Origin: Opisthorchis felineus
Lineage: Eukaryota > Platyhelminthes > Trematoda > Opisthorchiida > Opisthorchiidae
Assembly: GCA_004794785.1 (NCBI GenBank)
Contig: SJOL01008365.1
Span: 633,591 to 697,590, forward strand
Reading direction: 5' to 3'
Length of the DNA: 64,000 nucleotides
Both the position numbers and the translations under genes were made by a program. The notes beneath the pieces are model-generated. The model saw only the letters and a list, made by a program, of their open reading frames with translations. It ran no database searches and had not been told where the DNA came from. Each line of letters begins with the position of its first letter. The stretch's first letter is position 1. Below are positions 11,501 to 24,858 of this stretch, one piece after another.

Positions 11501-14500
11501 TAAATCCCCTCACAACACCAAGGCATTTGGATGTTGAAAACTTGTTCTATCATCCGCTACTTACAACCAGGAAGAAGACTGAATTTTGTTTCCAGAACAG
11601 ACTTAAAAGAAAAGTATCTTTTTGTGCAGATGAATGTTGATTACATTGACGTTGTTGTGTTTGTCGAGGTGAGTAGTCTTGTTTGGTTCACATTGTCCGT
11701 CAAGTGTGTTGAACCCTAATTGTCCATTAGACGTACCTAAGGGGTTTCACAAGCACGTGACAGCCGAAAAGGCGTTCCGTCGAACAGGCGAATCAGTTCT
11801 ACAGTCTAAGTGGCTGGATTGAATTTTAGGAGGCTGTGAGTTTACGAGGCTATTGTTACACGACCGAAATGATTTCATCTTAAGCGTGGTCTTGCAAAAA
11901 AACCAGCTATAAGATAGAGTAAATACTATATTAAACTAACACGCTGGATAGAAATAAGGAATAAAACCCAAAGGTCGACGAAGCCGACCGAATGATCCAG
12001 CCCGGTAATGAACCGAAATGGTTTTCAAATCCAATGGGATGTGTTTTAAACACTAAAGAAGAGTGTAGTAAAATAAACTGTTTGCTTGCTTCGGTAATCT
12101 CAGCTTGCTGACAGGTGCGACCAATTATTCAGATAGCGCCGTATCAGGCTTAGAAAGAGGATGAAGTGATAAAGCTAGAAATCACACCAAAAGAAAGCAT
12201 GACCAGCTACTGAGAGGAACATACAAACAGTATTTTCCTGAACACAACAACCCCTCCGAATAAACAAAACTTGATAGTTTTAATGAGGGCCTACGTTGTC
12301 CCAGCATGAAGGAAACAGCTGTAACATGCTTCTCGGGCTCCAGCATCGACTGAATTTATCTTTAGGACAAAACCTCTTTTAAAAATTCGAAATTCTCTCA
12401 TGCTGCCAAAAAGTGATCTGTTGGGAAAGAACAAAATTCGAAGGTCGCATGAGTCTTCCATCCCGGAAGTTGTCACATGTACAGCCGGTCGGCATGGGAC
12501 CAACTGATGTGAACCTTCTGAATTACTGTAAACCTATCAGTGCTATAGTCATTCAGGGTGTGCCCCGTTATGATGTACCATGTAGCATGTAGGATTCATA
12601 TGGACTGAACTTCTGCTAATGTGCTAAGCAATGGTTAACAGCGCTTACCAAGGTGTGGCAATCGGCGACCTCCTGAGACGAGCCGCTTAAAGAAAACTTT
12701 GAGATTTTTGTATTTATGTGCCTTTACCATACCCTTTCCGTATTTAAACACCCCGACAATATTATTGACGTTTTATCTTACAGGAACGTAGAAGTGACTG
12801 GAACAATCTGGAGACTAGAGTTATAAGACCTCATGTAAGTTGTGCAACTATGCATATCTTATGTCAGGGACTGAATACCAGTTGGGGGGGACATACTAAC
12901 TTGACAGTTCACACCAGATCTTTATCAAGACAGTGTAGGTCTCCCAATAAATGGTCCTAATGAGCTTGTCTAGGAAATTTTACAGAAGAATATCAGCACA
13001 TGTTGACTCAGAAATTCCAGTCAAACCTGTCGCACTCACACGAAAACTAATCGATTTCACCTAAGATTCTAGTGATCACTTTCTGTTTCTTTTCCTATGT
13101 GCACTCTTCGGAAAAAAATGGGAACAGAAATGGAGTGTTCCGATGTAGTTTGCTCCACTTTTTCTGTGACATTTTTTTGTAACCAACGGGATTTCTGAGT
13201 AAATCCAAAAATGCAGTTAAAAAACTTCCATAGTGCCGACCACATGGAAGGGAAACAGTTTTCAACAGTAACATGCCGCACTGAAAAAAAGGATTAAGAG
13301 GGACAGAAATTGCAATTTGATAAAGAGTGCTGCACAGATACAGTTGACCAACTGATTGATGACGGAAATACCAAACAATCACAGATGAACTTCACACCCT
13401 ATCAATTGAATCAAAACGACATATGAGAAACACATGAACCAGTTGAAATCACAAGTAACAATGAGGTAGGAAATTTCTGAAGAGGATATCAAATTATTTT
13501 CGCATTTTCTATCAAACTTACTTTGGAGAAACTCCATTGTGAGCAGTTGTACTCACTCCAAGAACCTTATCATATCCTGTGGTAAAAGACTTATGAGACA
13601 GACTGCAATACTTGATTCCTACCTCAGAAAACACCGTAAATAATGCTGGCCACTTTCTCAACATGAACCATGCAGTTAGTCCTTACCAGTTCAATCTTCT
13701 CCTCAGCAAACCACAACCTCACCGAAGTGAAAGCAACATAACCGTTTAGGAACATTGCAAACATAAAAAACATGAAATCCTGAAGTATGTTTAAGCCCTT
13801 GGACTTCTGCGCTGATCATACATGAACTGGTTGTAGGCGAATTCGTCAAAATCGTAAACAAACATCAACAGAATATAGCAGTTTATCGCCGAAGTGTTAA
13901 AACGGGAACTGGGACACCATCTACTAATAATCACCACCGTTTTGCTACGAGCTCACAATAACAACAAGCGGCTTTCTTATATAACGATATGACATTGGGT
14001 GCCAAATCCAGATGAGTCGCTCAACACCAAGTATTTATTTATAATATTCCTCTTCCAAAAGGAGACTGTTTTAATGGATGTTTACCAGTCTGATATTCTC
14101 CAGTAAAAACAATTTCACCAGCCCTTCAAAGAAAGCGGTGAAATGTAAAGCATCGTTTGCCTAAACTGCTTTAGCAGAAAAGTGAACCAAAAAGTAGTGA
14201 CGAGACTATTAAAAGGAACACACTGACGTAACACTAAGGTATTACAATGACTGCTTGTCCAAACTCTATTCAAGAGCATTGAAGGGCGGCAAAATAAAGC
14301 ATGGATACTTAGTTCGAGAGTTGCGGAACAATGAATACCCAAGAAATCCCCATCAATTCCAAAAAAAAGTGTTGGAGCATTTCGAAATTATCAGTATCAA
14401 ATGAGTTCATGCCCGAAACAAAAAAGTGTTCACACACGGACACATTAGCGGAAGTTCAGCCACAGAAGAACCAATGAGCCGGCAGAATAGAATGCATAGA

Positions 14501-15342
14501 ACAAAGATGGAAGGAGCAGTTCCGTAGTGTGCTGACGGTTAGCCTGCATTTCGAGCCGAATTTTACCATCAGTCATCGGTTCGTGTTTGAAGGGAGCTGT
14601 AGCGTGTTTGGTAGAAGCAATATTCGCCGTTTGGATAGGGGTAGGTACATACTCCAAGGTATGTTTGGCATAGTCTCGCCCTTGACGACACGTCTTGACG
14701 AATCAACACAAAATAAAGACTGAGAAAAAACCCTAAATCCTATTGCGCCTGCTAAGTTTCAGATTGTGCTTGAAGTTAAATGGTCAACTTTGAAAAAACT
14801 GCGCACATGTAGGTAGACCGGCAGGACTGGTGCAGGAATATCCCAAAACTAAGCAAGTACTACTTTGTTTTGCTTTGATCAGTGATGTTAGCGGAGCGTG
14901 AAACTCGCAAAAGAGTCGTACATGATGGTCAAGTGTTAGTATTGATGCGTCCGAGCAGATTCTCAAGGGAAAACAGTACAAACCATTTTCCAAGTTGATG
15001 TGCTTTAAAAACACTTTTTGGCCCAGTAGAGGGGTTTTAAGTAGGACTTGGTTAAATTTTAGATTTTTTGGTTAACCGAAGCTGCTGTCAAATAATCGAA
15101 ATAGTAAAAGAATAAACTAATGTTTCTCAGGAAGTTCGATAAGTGTGATGAGTTTGGAAATAACCAATATACCCGGCTTGGGCGAGATGAAATATGGAAG
15201 AAACTGCAAGCACTAAATTCTCTACTCTATTCGAACCACACGTCCATAACAAATACGTAGAGATCAGTGTGCTGCTGTGATTTTGGAATATACTGGCACT
15301 TCACTCTTGATCGTTTTCCCTAGGGACATAGAGCTTTTTGTA
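11501..15342. other. Gene-free stretch
   Basis: No gene, RNA or shared repeat recognised in 3.8 kb. Confidence 0.5.
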
Positions 15343-15382
15343 ATGATGATGATGATGATGATGGTGATGATGGTGCTGATGA
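15343..15382 (+). repeat. ATG/GAT trinucleotide microsatellite
   Basis: Six or more perfect ATG units followed by interrupted GTG/CTG variants. RTE elements often end in such a tract, but no RTE 3' end was recognised immediately upstream. Confidence 0.8.
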
Positions 15383-15563
15383 TACGTATGTTGCTGAGAG
15401 TGGTCGGGTTGTTAGCTCTCTCCCACATGGCCTGAATATTCACTTTTACACACTCATTTGGGAAGTCTAGTTGAACACACTGAAAATCATGAAGAAGATT
15501 GGATCTTTTTCAATCAACTGGAAAATGTTTGGGACCGATTGTGTAGTCATCGTCTCAGAGAGG

Positions 15564-15635
15564 CTTAGTAAACAATTGGTGGATTTATTGCTGGGCAACG
15601 TTTCGCTTTTGACACAAAAGCTTCGTCAGACCAAG
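15564..15635 (-). ncRNA. Hammerhead-like ribozyme motif in PLE (copy A)
   Basis: On the minus strand: stem I strand CUUGGU (15635-15630), core CUGACGA (15629-15623), one extra A (15622), stem II GCUUUUG-UGU-CAAAAGC (15621-15605) and GAAA (15604-15601). Then comes stem III UUG (15598-15596) with CAA, an UUGUUU cleavage strand, and stem I partner ACUAAG (15569-15564), which pairs with CUUGGU including one G-U. All hammerhead boxes are intact. Departures from the textbook fold are the extra A before stem II and one extra U beside the expected NUH cleavage site. Relative to copies B and C, one stem III pair is U-A instead of C-G, a compensatory change. Activity is inferred, not shown. Confidence 0.6.
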
Positions 15636-16033
15636 TGAGTAAGTTACCAGGTTGGTCGGGTTTTAGCGCGGTCAGGGAACCAATCCGTGAGATTTCTTAT
15701 GAATAGCCGACTTGATCATTGCTGGGTTTCCGTCTGAAGTTCTTGTTTGTTGGTTAGTGGGGAAGGCTAGCACTTACGATAGATTGGTTTACGAGGGTTG
15801 TCTTCATGTGGAATCCGGATTCATGGCCTTCATTGACTATTTCCTCTTAGGGGTCGTTCACAGATTTCGCTTATCTGCGTGAGTCGAGAGGTGCCAGGGT
15901 AAGTGGATTGGGATTAGTGGAATGGTTAAGTGGATCTTATTCTGCTTGAATTTTGTGCTTTTAAACCCACACCATTTGACTGATAACTGCACATCACCTC
16001 GTGTCATGTTGGTTGACCTAAAACCACTCTCCA

Positions 16034-16399
16034 CATGCTTGCTAGTTCTACACCCTCTGTTCTATTCACGCTAGGATGCTTGGCAATTTACACCGCCTCG
16101 GCCACCAGTCCTTGTGGTGTGAAACCCATTCACCGTTTCAGAATATCAACATTTTCGAAATCTATCCGGTGCCCAGTTTCTAGTGCATGCCCTGCCATTG
16201 CCAAATCTTTGACTATCGCCTGATATTCATCTACGTTTCTCCGTGGTCTGTCAATGCACCGCTTATGCTCACCGATTCTGGTGTGCAATTCCCTGGCTGT
16301 CTGACCTCTATAAACCTTCGTACAATCGTTACATTTTATTTTGTATACACATTCCCTAGTCCTATCAACCGGAAGGCCTGAATATTCGCTTTTACACAC
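16034..16399 (-). pseudogene. PLE GIY-YIG endonuclease domain, decayed
   Basis: The minus-strand frame from 16399 encodes CKSEYSGLPVD, a VYKIKCNDC segment (GIY-equivalent followed by the paired-cysteine motif typical of PLE endonucleases), then VYRGQTARELHTRIGEHKR (YIG-equivalent box, catalytic-region Arg and the EH motif) and DEYQAIVKDLAMAGHALETG. This frame stops at about 16130. The conserved C-terminus resumes after a frameshift as GLVAEA, a stop, IAKHPSVNRTEGVELASM, ending near 16034. There the stop codon present in copy B has become TGG. The protein would cut target DNA during retrotransposition. Frameshift and stops make it a pseudogene. Confidence 0.85.
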
Positions 16400-16451
16400 T
16401 CATTTAAGAAGTTTAGTCGAACACAATGAAAATCATGAAGAACTTTGAATC

Positions 16452-16805
16452 TTCGACAAATACACTCATTTGCAAATCAACTTGGTTTACACGGGAGACT
16501 CAACTGAATCTCTCGTTTATGATATTCTTCACTTGAATGTGCTGCACAAAGGCCGCCTCATGTTCCAGTTGGTACGATATTCGAGAAGCCGCAGCATGTT
16601 TTCATAAAGAAAACTACTCACAAGGTTGCTGAAAACTCTTCGACAGACCACGACCGGTTTCACCCTTCTTGGGGCTAATCAAGTAGACGCAGTCCCCGAG
16701 TTTCTGTCAACCTTATGTCCCACTTGAACCCAAATTGGACCGATTTCGACAAATACACTCATTTGCAAATCAGTTTGGTTTTCACGAGAGACTCAGCTGA
16801 ATCTC
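16452..16805 (+). repeat. Second dispersed repeat, copies i and ii
   Basis: 16452-16590 contains TTCGACAAATACACTCATTT, GGGAGACTCAACTGAATCTC, GATATTCTTCACTTGAATGT and GGCCGCCTCATGTT. Its first part recurs at 16742-16803 (TTCGACAAATACACTCATTT and GAGACTCAGCTGAATCTC), and its second part recurs at 21.4 kb. It directly abuts the PLE copy and could be an internal or terminal part of it. No coding sense was found. Between the two copies is a segment with AGCCCCAAGAAGGGTGAAAC on the minus strand, of unknown nature. Confidence 0.55.
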
Positions 16806-19800
16806 ATAAACTTGAGATTATGTTGAGGTGTGTTGTATCGAAGGCTTGATACCTCAAACACCTAACCCTTTGTAGATATCTCAACCAAAGCATTGCAAGC
16901 TACCCTCACCTACTCGAATGACAGTCACCTGAAGTCGATAACATGGGTGAAGTACATGTCGTCCTTGTGTGCAGAAAAACATTCTTGCCGAATAATATAT
17001 CCATGGTAAAAATGTTAGCACTGGTAGCCCTATACAGCATGCCACTCCATAAGGGTTTTTAGTTGGTTACATTGAACTTTTCTTGTGAGCCATATAGGCA
17101 GAGTTCTTGCACATATGGTAGCACTAGCTGGGGCAAGTTTCCCCTCACGTCTATGACTACCATGCTATCATCCAAAAGTTGAAGTGAGAATGTGGAGGTT
17201 TGACTTAGCGAAATGCTAATTTGAGGTACACTCACTTTAACGACATTATTTACAGCACTGGTATGCCCACTTCTCCTCACTGTACGACGCCACTGCCTCT
17301 CAAAACTTATATGCGTTTCGCGGACAGTTTTAAAGCAATGCCCTTAAAACGTCCTTCAGAAGAGACGTCAACTCTTATAAGAGTTCGGCTTCATTTCCTT
17401 AGAGTTGTCTGCTTTTGTTGTAGATTGCTGTACACCAAAGTAATGGTTGACACCAGTGGTTAGCTTGATAGATAGGTATCTGTTTTTGAATGGCAGGGGA
17501 AGGCCTGGAAACCTAAGGGCGACAAGTTGAGTCCCTGTCGTTTAGAAAGACGCTTGCGGAACGTACCGAAAAGCTTCTCTGCTGAAGATGTTGAAGACAT
17601 GGATGGAGGATTCTGATCTATGGATCGAAATACTGCGTACTGCGATCCCGAAACAGCCTTTTTGAACTTTATTTTTAATGTTATTTTCAACGGTAGGGTA
17701 TTCTACGCGCACTATAGAATTTGACATATTGCCGGCGGAACTAGTCTGGTGGACAAATTTACTGCATCATTCTCTTTGCACACACTTGAGCACCGTGACC
17801 CATTGCTCGTCGCAGTGAGTTCAGATCAACGTAAATTGTGCCACGCAGTGTCAAGAAAAAGAGGACTTGCTGGACGATGTGTGCATGAAAGTCCGAGTCC
17901 ATTTTTCAACTGATTGAAAGATCCCACTATTGTAGGCACATTTCGATTTTCTCTGACCGTATACCCTTGTGTTCAACTTGGCCTTCCTACAGCCCTCCTC
18001 GAATAGTGCTGTTTCGCACGGTCCACTAATCTGAAGCGACAGTTTTTAACTGGTCTTCACGCTACTCGAAAAACGCATGTACGAATGTAATTCGACTGAT
18101 GACTATGGAAGTATCCACCGTTTGACTGCTGTATTCAGACAAGAGTGACTCAGCGGCTTTCCGCTGAAATGGTAGGACGGATAAAGCGTCTTTTTACTGT
18201 TTTATAGCCTGTACGCTTGTTGAGTAGATCCCACATATTATTAGTAATCCTCAAATCCATAGAAAGTGGCTGATTATTCAGTGTTAACTGCACTGTACTG
18301 TGTGTGTTACAACCATTCGTCTTTCATTCGTAGATGGATTCACTCGAATCTTGCACCAACGGCGCCCGTTGCGCGTGAAAAATTTACTCTGAGAATCAGA
18401 TACCCCAGAGTTCGACGGCCAAAATGTCGCAAAAGAACTGATAAAGTCAGAATGTGATGAGTTTACTATACGACGACACGATTAACCATGAATTTTCTGT
18501 GCAAGGGAATTGTACGGAGTGAATAAAAACGGTCACATTGAGTTGCTTTCAGTCGCTGATTCTGTTGAAGCGACACTGGTGAAAGGAAGAAAGCCCTTCG
18601 ATGCGAAGTTATATACTGACATACACGAACTAACCAGTTACAAGCGGTTAGACACGAAAGTAAACATTTCATCTGCACAGAGTTTTAAAAACCGAACATT
18701 CTCATGCGTCCTCTTGGATCGTTACACTGGTATTTGCTCGCCTTTAATATACCGCCTTCAAAGTTTGCTTCGCCGCATATTAGTACCATCGATCGCATGA
18801 TAGTTTGTATGTGACGGGAAATACTTAGTGTACGCACGTGCTTGTAGGATTCCCTTGGTGTTTTACTGACTTATGTTACTATACGCTTTTATGCACAGTC
18901 TGTTATGGCATGGAGCTGCACCCAACAGAGTCCACAGTACTCTAGCTACCGAATCTAGTCCACTTCTTGGGTGGATACGGTAATTTTCTTTTTGTAAAAC
19001 GTTCTGTTTAAGATCATTAATGGTGAGGAAAGTTACCGAGCCAAACTTATATGTATTTAGGCTGAAGTAACCTTATGCGTCGTGCTTTTAGTGTGTAGGG
19101 TGTGCTGACCTTGTGTACAGAACTGTGATGTGGACCAAATCCGCAGATATGTGGGAGGAGTCTTCTCTATTTTCCATGCACAAGTGACCGACGGCATATT
19201 TGGAAGTGTGTGTGTACATATATGGCATATATTGTGGCTGTGTATAATACTGTAGTCTGGATCTTGGTGTAGAATAAAGTGCGCACGTCATCGAACCTGG
19301 TGGATTCGTTCATGGTTTGATTCAAAAGTATGCTGATGAGACCTTAGGTGAAGTCTGCTACGAGAATTTTTGTTCCGTGATTTTGCTACACACGTCTATT
19401 CTTCAAACTGTCCGTTATTACGAATTACTGACAGTTGACTGATCACAAGATAACTTGATATCTATCAGGTTTCATCCCGTGTCTAACAATATTTACACAA
19501 GAAACTAGGCAAAACACGTTCAGTTTGCTGAGAATCAGCCACTCGAATGATAGACGACAATCAACAAAGACACTGTGCCGATTTTTGTTTACTCAAATTG
19601 GTCACGAAGAAAACCTAAAACACCCATGTAACAGGGTTATAAGATGAACAACTTCAAATCAGTCACATCTAGTCGGGAAACCAGTCTAAATTTCATGCTT
19701 TTATTAGTGTGCCTTTTGTCGTAAACAAGAGTCGTTAGCAGTTTTCAATTGTGCCATCTAGAAAGAGTGGACAGGCATCAAATAATACACACGACATAAC

Positions 19801-19859
19801 GTCGCTCGGTCTTTAATCGAACGCTACATTCTGCCTGTGTACGAGTTAACGGCACTGCT
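16806..19859. other. Gene-free stretch
   Basis: No recognisable coding or RNA feature. The longest frames are under 100 codons and unfamiliar. Confidence 0.5.
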
Positions 19860-19995
19860 GATTTGCCTGTCGTGGCCGAATTATGTAGTTTTCGGCTACT
19901 GGTCTGGAGTTAGAATCTTCCTGTAGATTCCTAACAAGAATGAAGTCACTGTTTACTCCTTCCCGGTGTTTACGCGTATGCTTACCTCACTAACA
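19860..19995 (+). repeat. B-box SINE-like repeat, copy 5 (degenerate)
   Basis: It starts with GTCGTGGCCGAA like copies 1 and 4, then shows GATTCCTAACAAGAATGAA and a trailing GCTTACCTCACTAACA block in family order. It is strongly diverged, so the assignment is weaker than for the others. Confidence 0.4.
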
Positions 19996-21361
19996 CGAGG
20001 CAGTCACTATTGACATTTCATACTGAAAATCTAATACGCAACCTCATCCGGCTCTCAATAGTCCGCCGCACAGAAAAGATCTTTTAACGACCTGCCACAT
20101 TGTTTTAATGTAGGAAGCGTACGAGAATGCACCCGCCTCGAGGAAACAACCTCGAAACAACCTTGCTCGAAGCGAAAAGTGCTTCGCTGTGGTACCTGGT
20201 AATTTTGTTCACCCTATACTGGGCTGTACGATAACTGCCTATTCATTGCAGGCCTGGTAATCGAAGAGTTTTGGAAAACTTCCTACTCATGATACACTCT
20301 ACTTCACCCCTCAATTTAAAGGGAGAGTTTTTGATTTTATCGGGACAAGTAAGTTCGTGCAACAAGCATGACAGATGGCTGTGTCAGAGACCCAGTTGTT
20401 CACCCACAAACATCACTGTATCATAAGTGATAGAGAACAATAGTAGGGCTAAAATTTTTGCAACACACATTTGACAAGCGGAATAGGATGGCAGTATAGA
20501 TGAAGCTTTACAACCCTCTCCCCACTTTACATGTGAGAAGCACACTCCTGAGAGACAATTCTGTCTAGTGGACAGAAACAGAGGATACATTTTATTCGGC
20601 TGTTTGTCCTTAAAGCAAACGAGTAATTTCATGGTGGATAACATGAGCATTTTTTGAGCATAAGGGCAGAATAATCATGTGATCCTCCCGAATTAGCCGG
20701 ACGTTTGAATAAGCCTTTTAATGGTACCTGTGCTAAAATGCATTGAGATAAGTTCCAGGCGGTGATTTTTATCAATGGTTTTCTGCATAACTAACAACTA
20801 ATTACGCGAAAGTCTTTGTTTGGAATACTAGGTGAAAACTTACTTGTCAGTCTACAGTTGGAGAGAGATGTGCCCGAGACGAATGTACGATTCTGTGTGT
20901 GTGTGCGTAAAAATATGATGTCTCAGTTGATGTGTACCGTTGAGAACATTTTAATTTTCACTGAGTTATTCATGTATTCCTATCAGGACATTCGAACATT
21001 CCTGTCGAGGTAATTAAACATGAAAAATATACAGATCAACGTGAAGAAAGATACTGATTTTCTCAATGTGAAATTGATTGATGTACATTCAGAAAGTGAT
21101 GCCCTCACTCAAGGAATATGCACTAGAAGGTAAACGGATAAATACTGCTTGGCCATCCGCAGCTCAGTAATTGAATAACCAATTTCAGTCCTGATGTAAT
21201 TTGGCTGATGTCGGCAGTCATGACGGAATATATTTTACAAAAGCCTGGACTTCATATCATGCACAACTGAAACCCTTACTGAATGATGAAGTCAAGATAA
21301 CGGTTTTGTGTTTGTGCAACTGAGGGGCACTGGACAAAATAAGCCTGATTCTCGAGTTACA
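19996..21361. other. Gene-free stretch
   Basis: Nothing recognised apart from a local GAAACAACCTCGAAACAACC duplication near 20144-20165. Confidence 0.5.
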
Positions 21362-21495
21362 CTTAGTTTCAAATTAAGTTGGTGTTAACGACAGACTCGT
21401 CTGAATCACGGCTAAATCTCTCATCCAGGATATTCTTCACTTGAATGTGCCGCACAAAGACCGCCTCATGTTTCATTTGGTACGACACTCGAGAT
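21362..21495 (+). repeat. Second dispersed repeat, copy iii
   Basis: The blocks GATATTCTTCACTTGAATGT, GCCGCACAAAGACCGCCTCA and TTTGGTACGACACTCGAGA match 16.49-16.59 kb in the same orientation with scattered substitutions. Confidence 0.6.
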
Positions 21496-24400
21496 ATCTC
21501 CCTTTATCTTCTTGAAGGACACAAAAATACAGAAACTTAAATAAAAATTATTGGAAAATATCCTCAAGTTTCCAGATAGAATGACACACAAGTAACGCTC
21601 TGCTTTTGACACACAAGGACCTTCTTGAATATAGGAGGGACGCAGCTGACCAGGGTCTAATTCTGCCCTCTTGCTAATGAGGTCGTTTGCGCATAGCAGT
21701 AATTATTCCCATAATTAACCGAGTAAAAAAAACAAAATGTTGTTTTCGGGTGTGGTTCCAGTGGTATTTTTCTGTTTCTTTCCACTTCCTCAACAAGGTT
21801 ATCTCAAGAGAAGTTATCTTCACTCAGTTGAGATGAAGTACTAGCTAAGAACATTTAGTAGACACTAAAATGATCAGAGGTCACAGTTTTCATCCTGTAG
21901 AGCATAGAAGTGAACCAGTACAGAAAATCACTTTATCATAAGGTGCATATATGGAATAAGGCCAAAAAGCAAGAAGATTCAGTAAAAAATTTTGATATAC
22001 GTTACGAATATAGAATGCTACTGCAGAGTTCTCAAGCGAATGGATCTGTGTTTATGCTGATTTCGAACTTTGGTTCCAACGAACGTCCAACTTCCAACAG
22101 CGTCGCATGAGCTATTCCTTTACTCATTTATCTGGCATAGTCATGGTATTTCTGGAAAACTGACAGAATTGTTTTTTATTCATCTGTTCACTGGATGAAC
22201 ATTCACCTAGAATATTTGTGTGCAACGATGTACGCGACAGTACATGCAAGAATAAACAGCATCTTCTGGTCTCATACCAGCCGACGCCCACTCAAATGGC
22301 CCCACAAAACTAATTCTGGAAACGGTATGATTGTCATGTAGACTTTTATTCAGTTGATAGATTCTTCAGAATAAAAGAATATGTTCCCTTTTGTTTGCAT
22401 GTAGCAATAAGGGACGCTTTCTCCGCAATATCCATTGATGCGAACGGGCTTTATTAACATCTTGTACTGCAATATCAGTCTGTTGAGAAAAGTTAGGCAG
22501 TACGGAATGCGTTTTTTCTATGGTCGAGTAATACTTCTAGTTGAGTTTTAAAAAAATCAAGTTGAAAGTTCATGTTCTATGCAGAACTGTACAAGTGCGT
22601 GTTTTTTACTAATTGCTGTCACCGGGAACGACAATATGCAAGTCACAACTTGGTGACGTATGGATCTAGGATCAGAACGATGAGGTGGTTCTCTTGGACA
22701 GATTCTTTCAAAAAAATTGAAAGAAAACTTAGCCAGGCACCAAGAAATAGTGACTAGAATCGAGTACGTCGGTTACTTAAATAATCGACCATCTCCCATT
22801 ACCACCTGACGACTTCACCGAGTCGGATTCGTCACCCAGCTTGCTGCAGGCAGCTTAGTGCTTGGTAGGAGTTTGAAATCTGTGCAAGATTGAGAGTTAC
22901 TCATACTACCAACCTCCAAAATTATGTCGAACAATTAGCAGCCGTTCGCGGAAGGTGCTGGCAATTTTTGGGTGGGCATTTATAAGTATAATAGTGCTGA
23001 TAATAAAACAGGTAAAAACTGACCTGTTAGGCCACTCCACTATCATGAAAATCGATTCCGCTCTTAGTTAAAAGATCACCCACACAAACCGTCCAACCAA
23101 CATATACAAAGCCACTGGCAAAAGTGTTGGTGTTCAGGGTTCAACTATGAAATGTCAGTCCTGCTCGGTAGGATAGAAAATGAAACCTGCTTAGACTATT
23201 GTTCTCTCATCCTTGTTTTTGTGAGTCATTACATTTAATCACAGTTTGACGGAACTGTTAGCTATCCAGACAAACATTTAGGAATCGTGCTGCTATATTA
23301 ATGAGGCGTCCGCTTCAGTCAGGCCTTAGATACTCCTATCGACACGTCTGTCCCTGTGGATAGGACACAAGTTTGGACTGTTGTCAGGTTATCCCGCTTT
23401 TCGTGTTCTCCAGTGCTCTATTAAGCTTTAGTTACTTACAATCACTCACTTATGTAGCACATAGTTAGTATTGTTGGCCAGTGCTCGGAAATACTCAGTC
23501 ATCCCGTTTCGAGAAAGAACTGTCAAAATTTCGGTGCTGCACTGTTACTAGGGTGAAACCACTTTTCAGCTTTCGGTTGAAGACAGATGACGTCTTGGAA
23601 ATGACCCCAAGAGTACCAGAATCGCTAGTTTGTTGGGGAAATGAACGTTGTTCTAAGGCGTATGTTATAAATGCTCAATAATCCAAATGGAAAAGAACGT
23701 AGCCATCCACGTTGGCGCAAGATAATTTCACTCTCGGTATAGTGTCCCCGTCTGTAAGCAGGGGCGATGTTATAGAAAGCACAACAAGAGACTAATTCTT
23801 ACATTAAAGCTACATACAGCCTCCGATGCCTAAAATAGTGCATATATTTTTTCAATCCGTCACAAAATAAGGTGCTTTCAGTGAATGCAGACTAATTTGT
23901 AATTATCAAATTACACAAAGCCGTGTAAGTAGAATGTGCTGTTGTTTTACCTGTGAAACACTACTTATCTTTTTCGTTATTTTTTTTCGGATGACCTGAT
24001 ACCTACCTCCAGGGCTAACTCCTTACCCCAAAACTGTGAAAAATTCCCACGGATTTCCTCGCTTAAATGCTTTTTGCTTTTCATTTTCTTACATGTCCTG
24101 GCCCGGATCAGTGCTCGTGTTGTTTATGATACAGAGTCCCAGAAAAGCCACTAACGGCTTTGTTGTTACTTTCATAATACCCCTCGTCCGCACTTTACCA
24201 TGTGACTATGGACTGTAAGTTAGAAATCTTGAGTGAATTCACATTAGAGATGAAATATTGGAACAATAGGAATGCAAGTAAAGTATAAATCAAGTAAATC
24301 TTTTGTGAAGGCATAGTTACTTTTGCAGTACTAATCGTCGGTGTCTGCGACGTGAACGAGGGTTGATTATAATGATGGACATATGCTAGGGAAGCAATTA

Positions 24401-24858
24401 TTTAAAATAGAAACCAAATGGGATGCTCATTTATGGAGGTTCATAGGTGAAGAAATGCGAAGGTGGTGTTACAGAAAGTGGTGCTAGATTGTAAGTCAAT
24501 ATGGCGATCTCAGCTTCCGGCGCTGGGTGAATAGAAGGTGCCAATAAATCCAAACCTACAACTGTAAATCAAGTTTTTCCCAGTAATATTTTGCCCTGCC
24601 AAGCGATCCTAGTGCGATGTCATATGCAGAAGACACGTCACTTGTGTTTTCTGCTGTTTTCTTTTCATCAATGTGTTGCAATGAGTGAGCCCAAGATTAT
24701 CGGTTCTCACTTGTTTCACTGCAGTTTTGCTATTCAACGGCAAACAGACTTGACAGTCATTCAAGCTATGCTGTATCAACCGGTCTCTGACGAACACTGT
24801 TAAGGAGGCAGGTAAGTAAAATCAAAAGCCAGCTATTTACGAGAAATTTTATCGCCTG
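21496..24858. other. Gene-free stretch
   Basis: No gene or shared repeat recognised. Confidence 0.5.

Larger units (their letters stand above)
15425..16445 (-). mobile_element. Penelope-like element, 3' part (copy A)
   Basis: On the minus strand the order is GIY-YIG endonuclease (16399 to 16034), about 400 bp of non-coding sequence, then a hammerhead-like motif (15635 to 15564). This is the expected 3' arrangement of a Penelope-like retroelement: endonuclease after the reverse transcriptase, with a ribozyme in the terminal repeat. A 67-bp block with GGCCTGAATATTC and GAAAATCATGAAGAA occurs at both 15429-15496 and 16376-16442. It contains the CKSEYSG coding segment, so two PLE fragments are joined here. 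The reverse transcriptase domain was not found. Confidence 0.75.
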
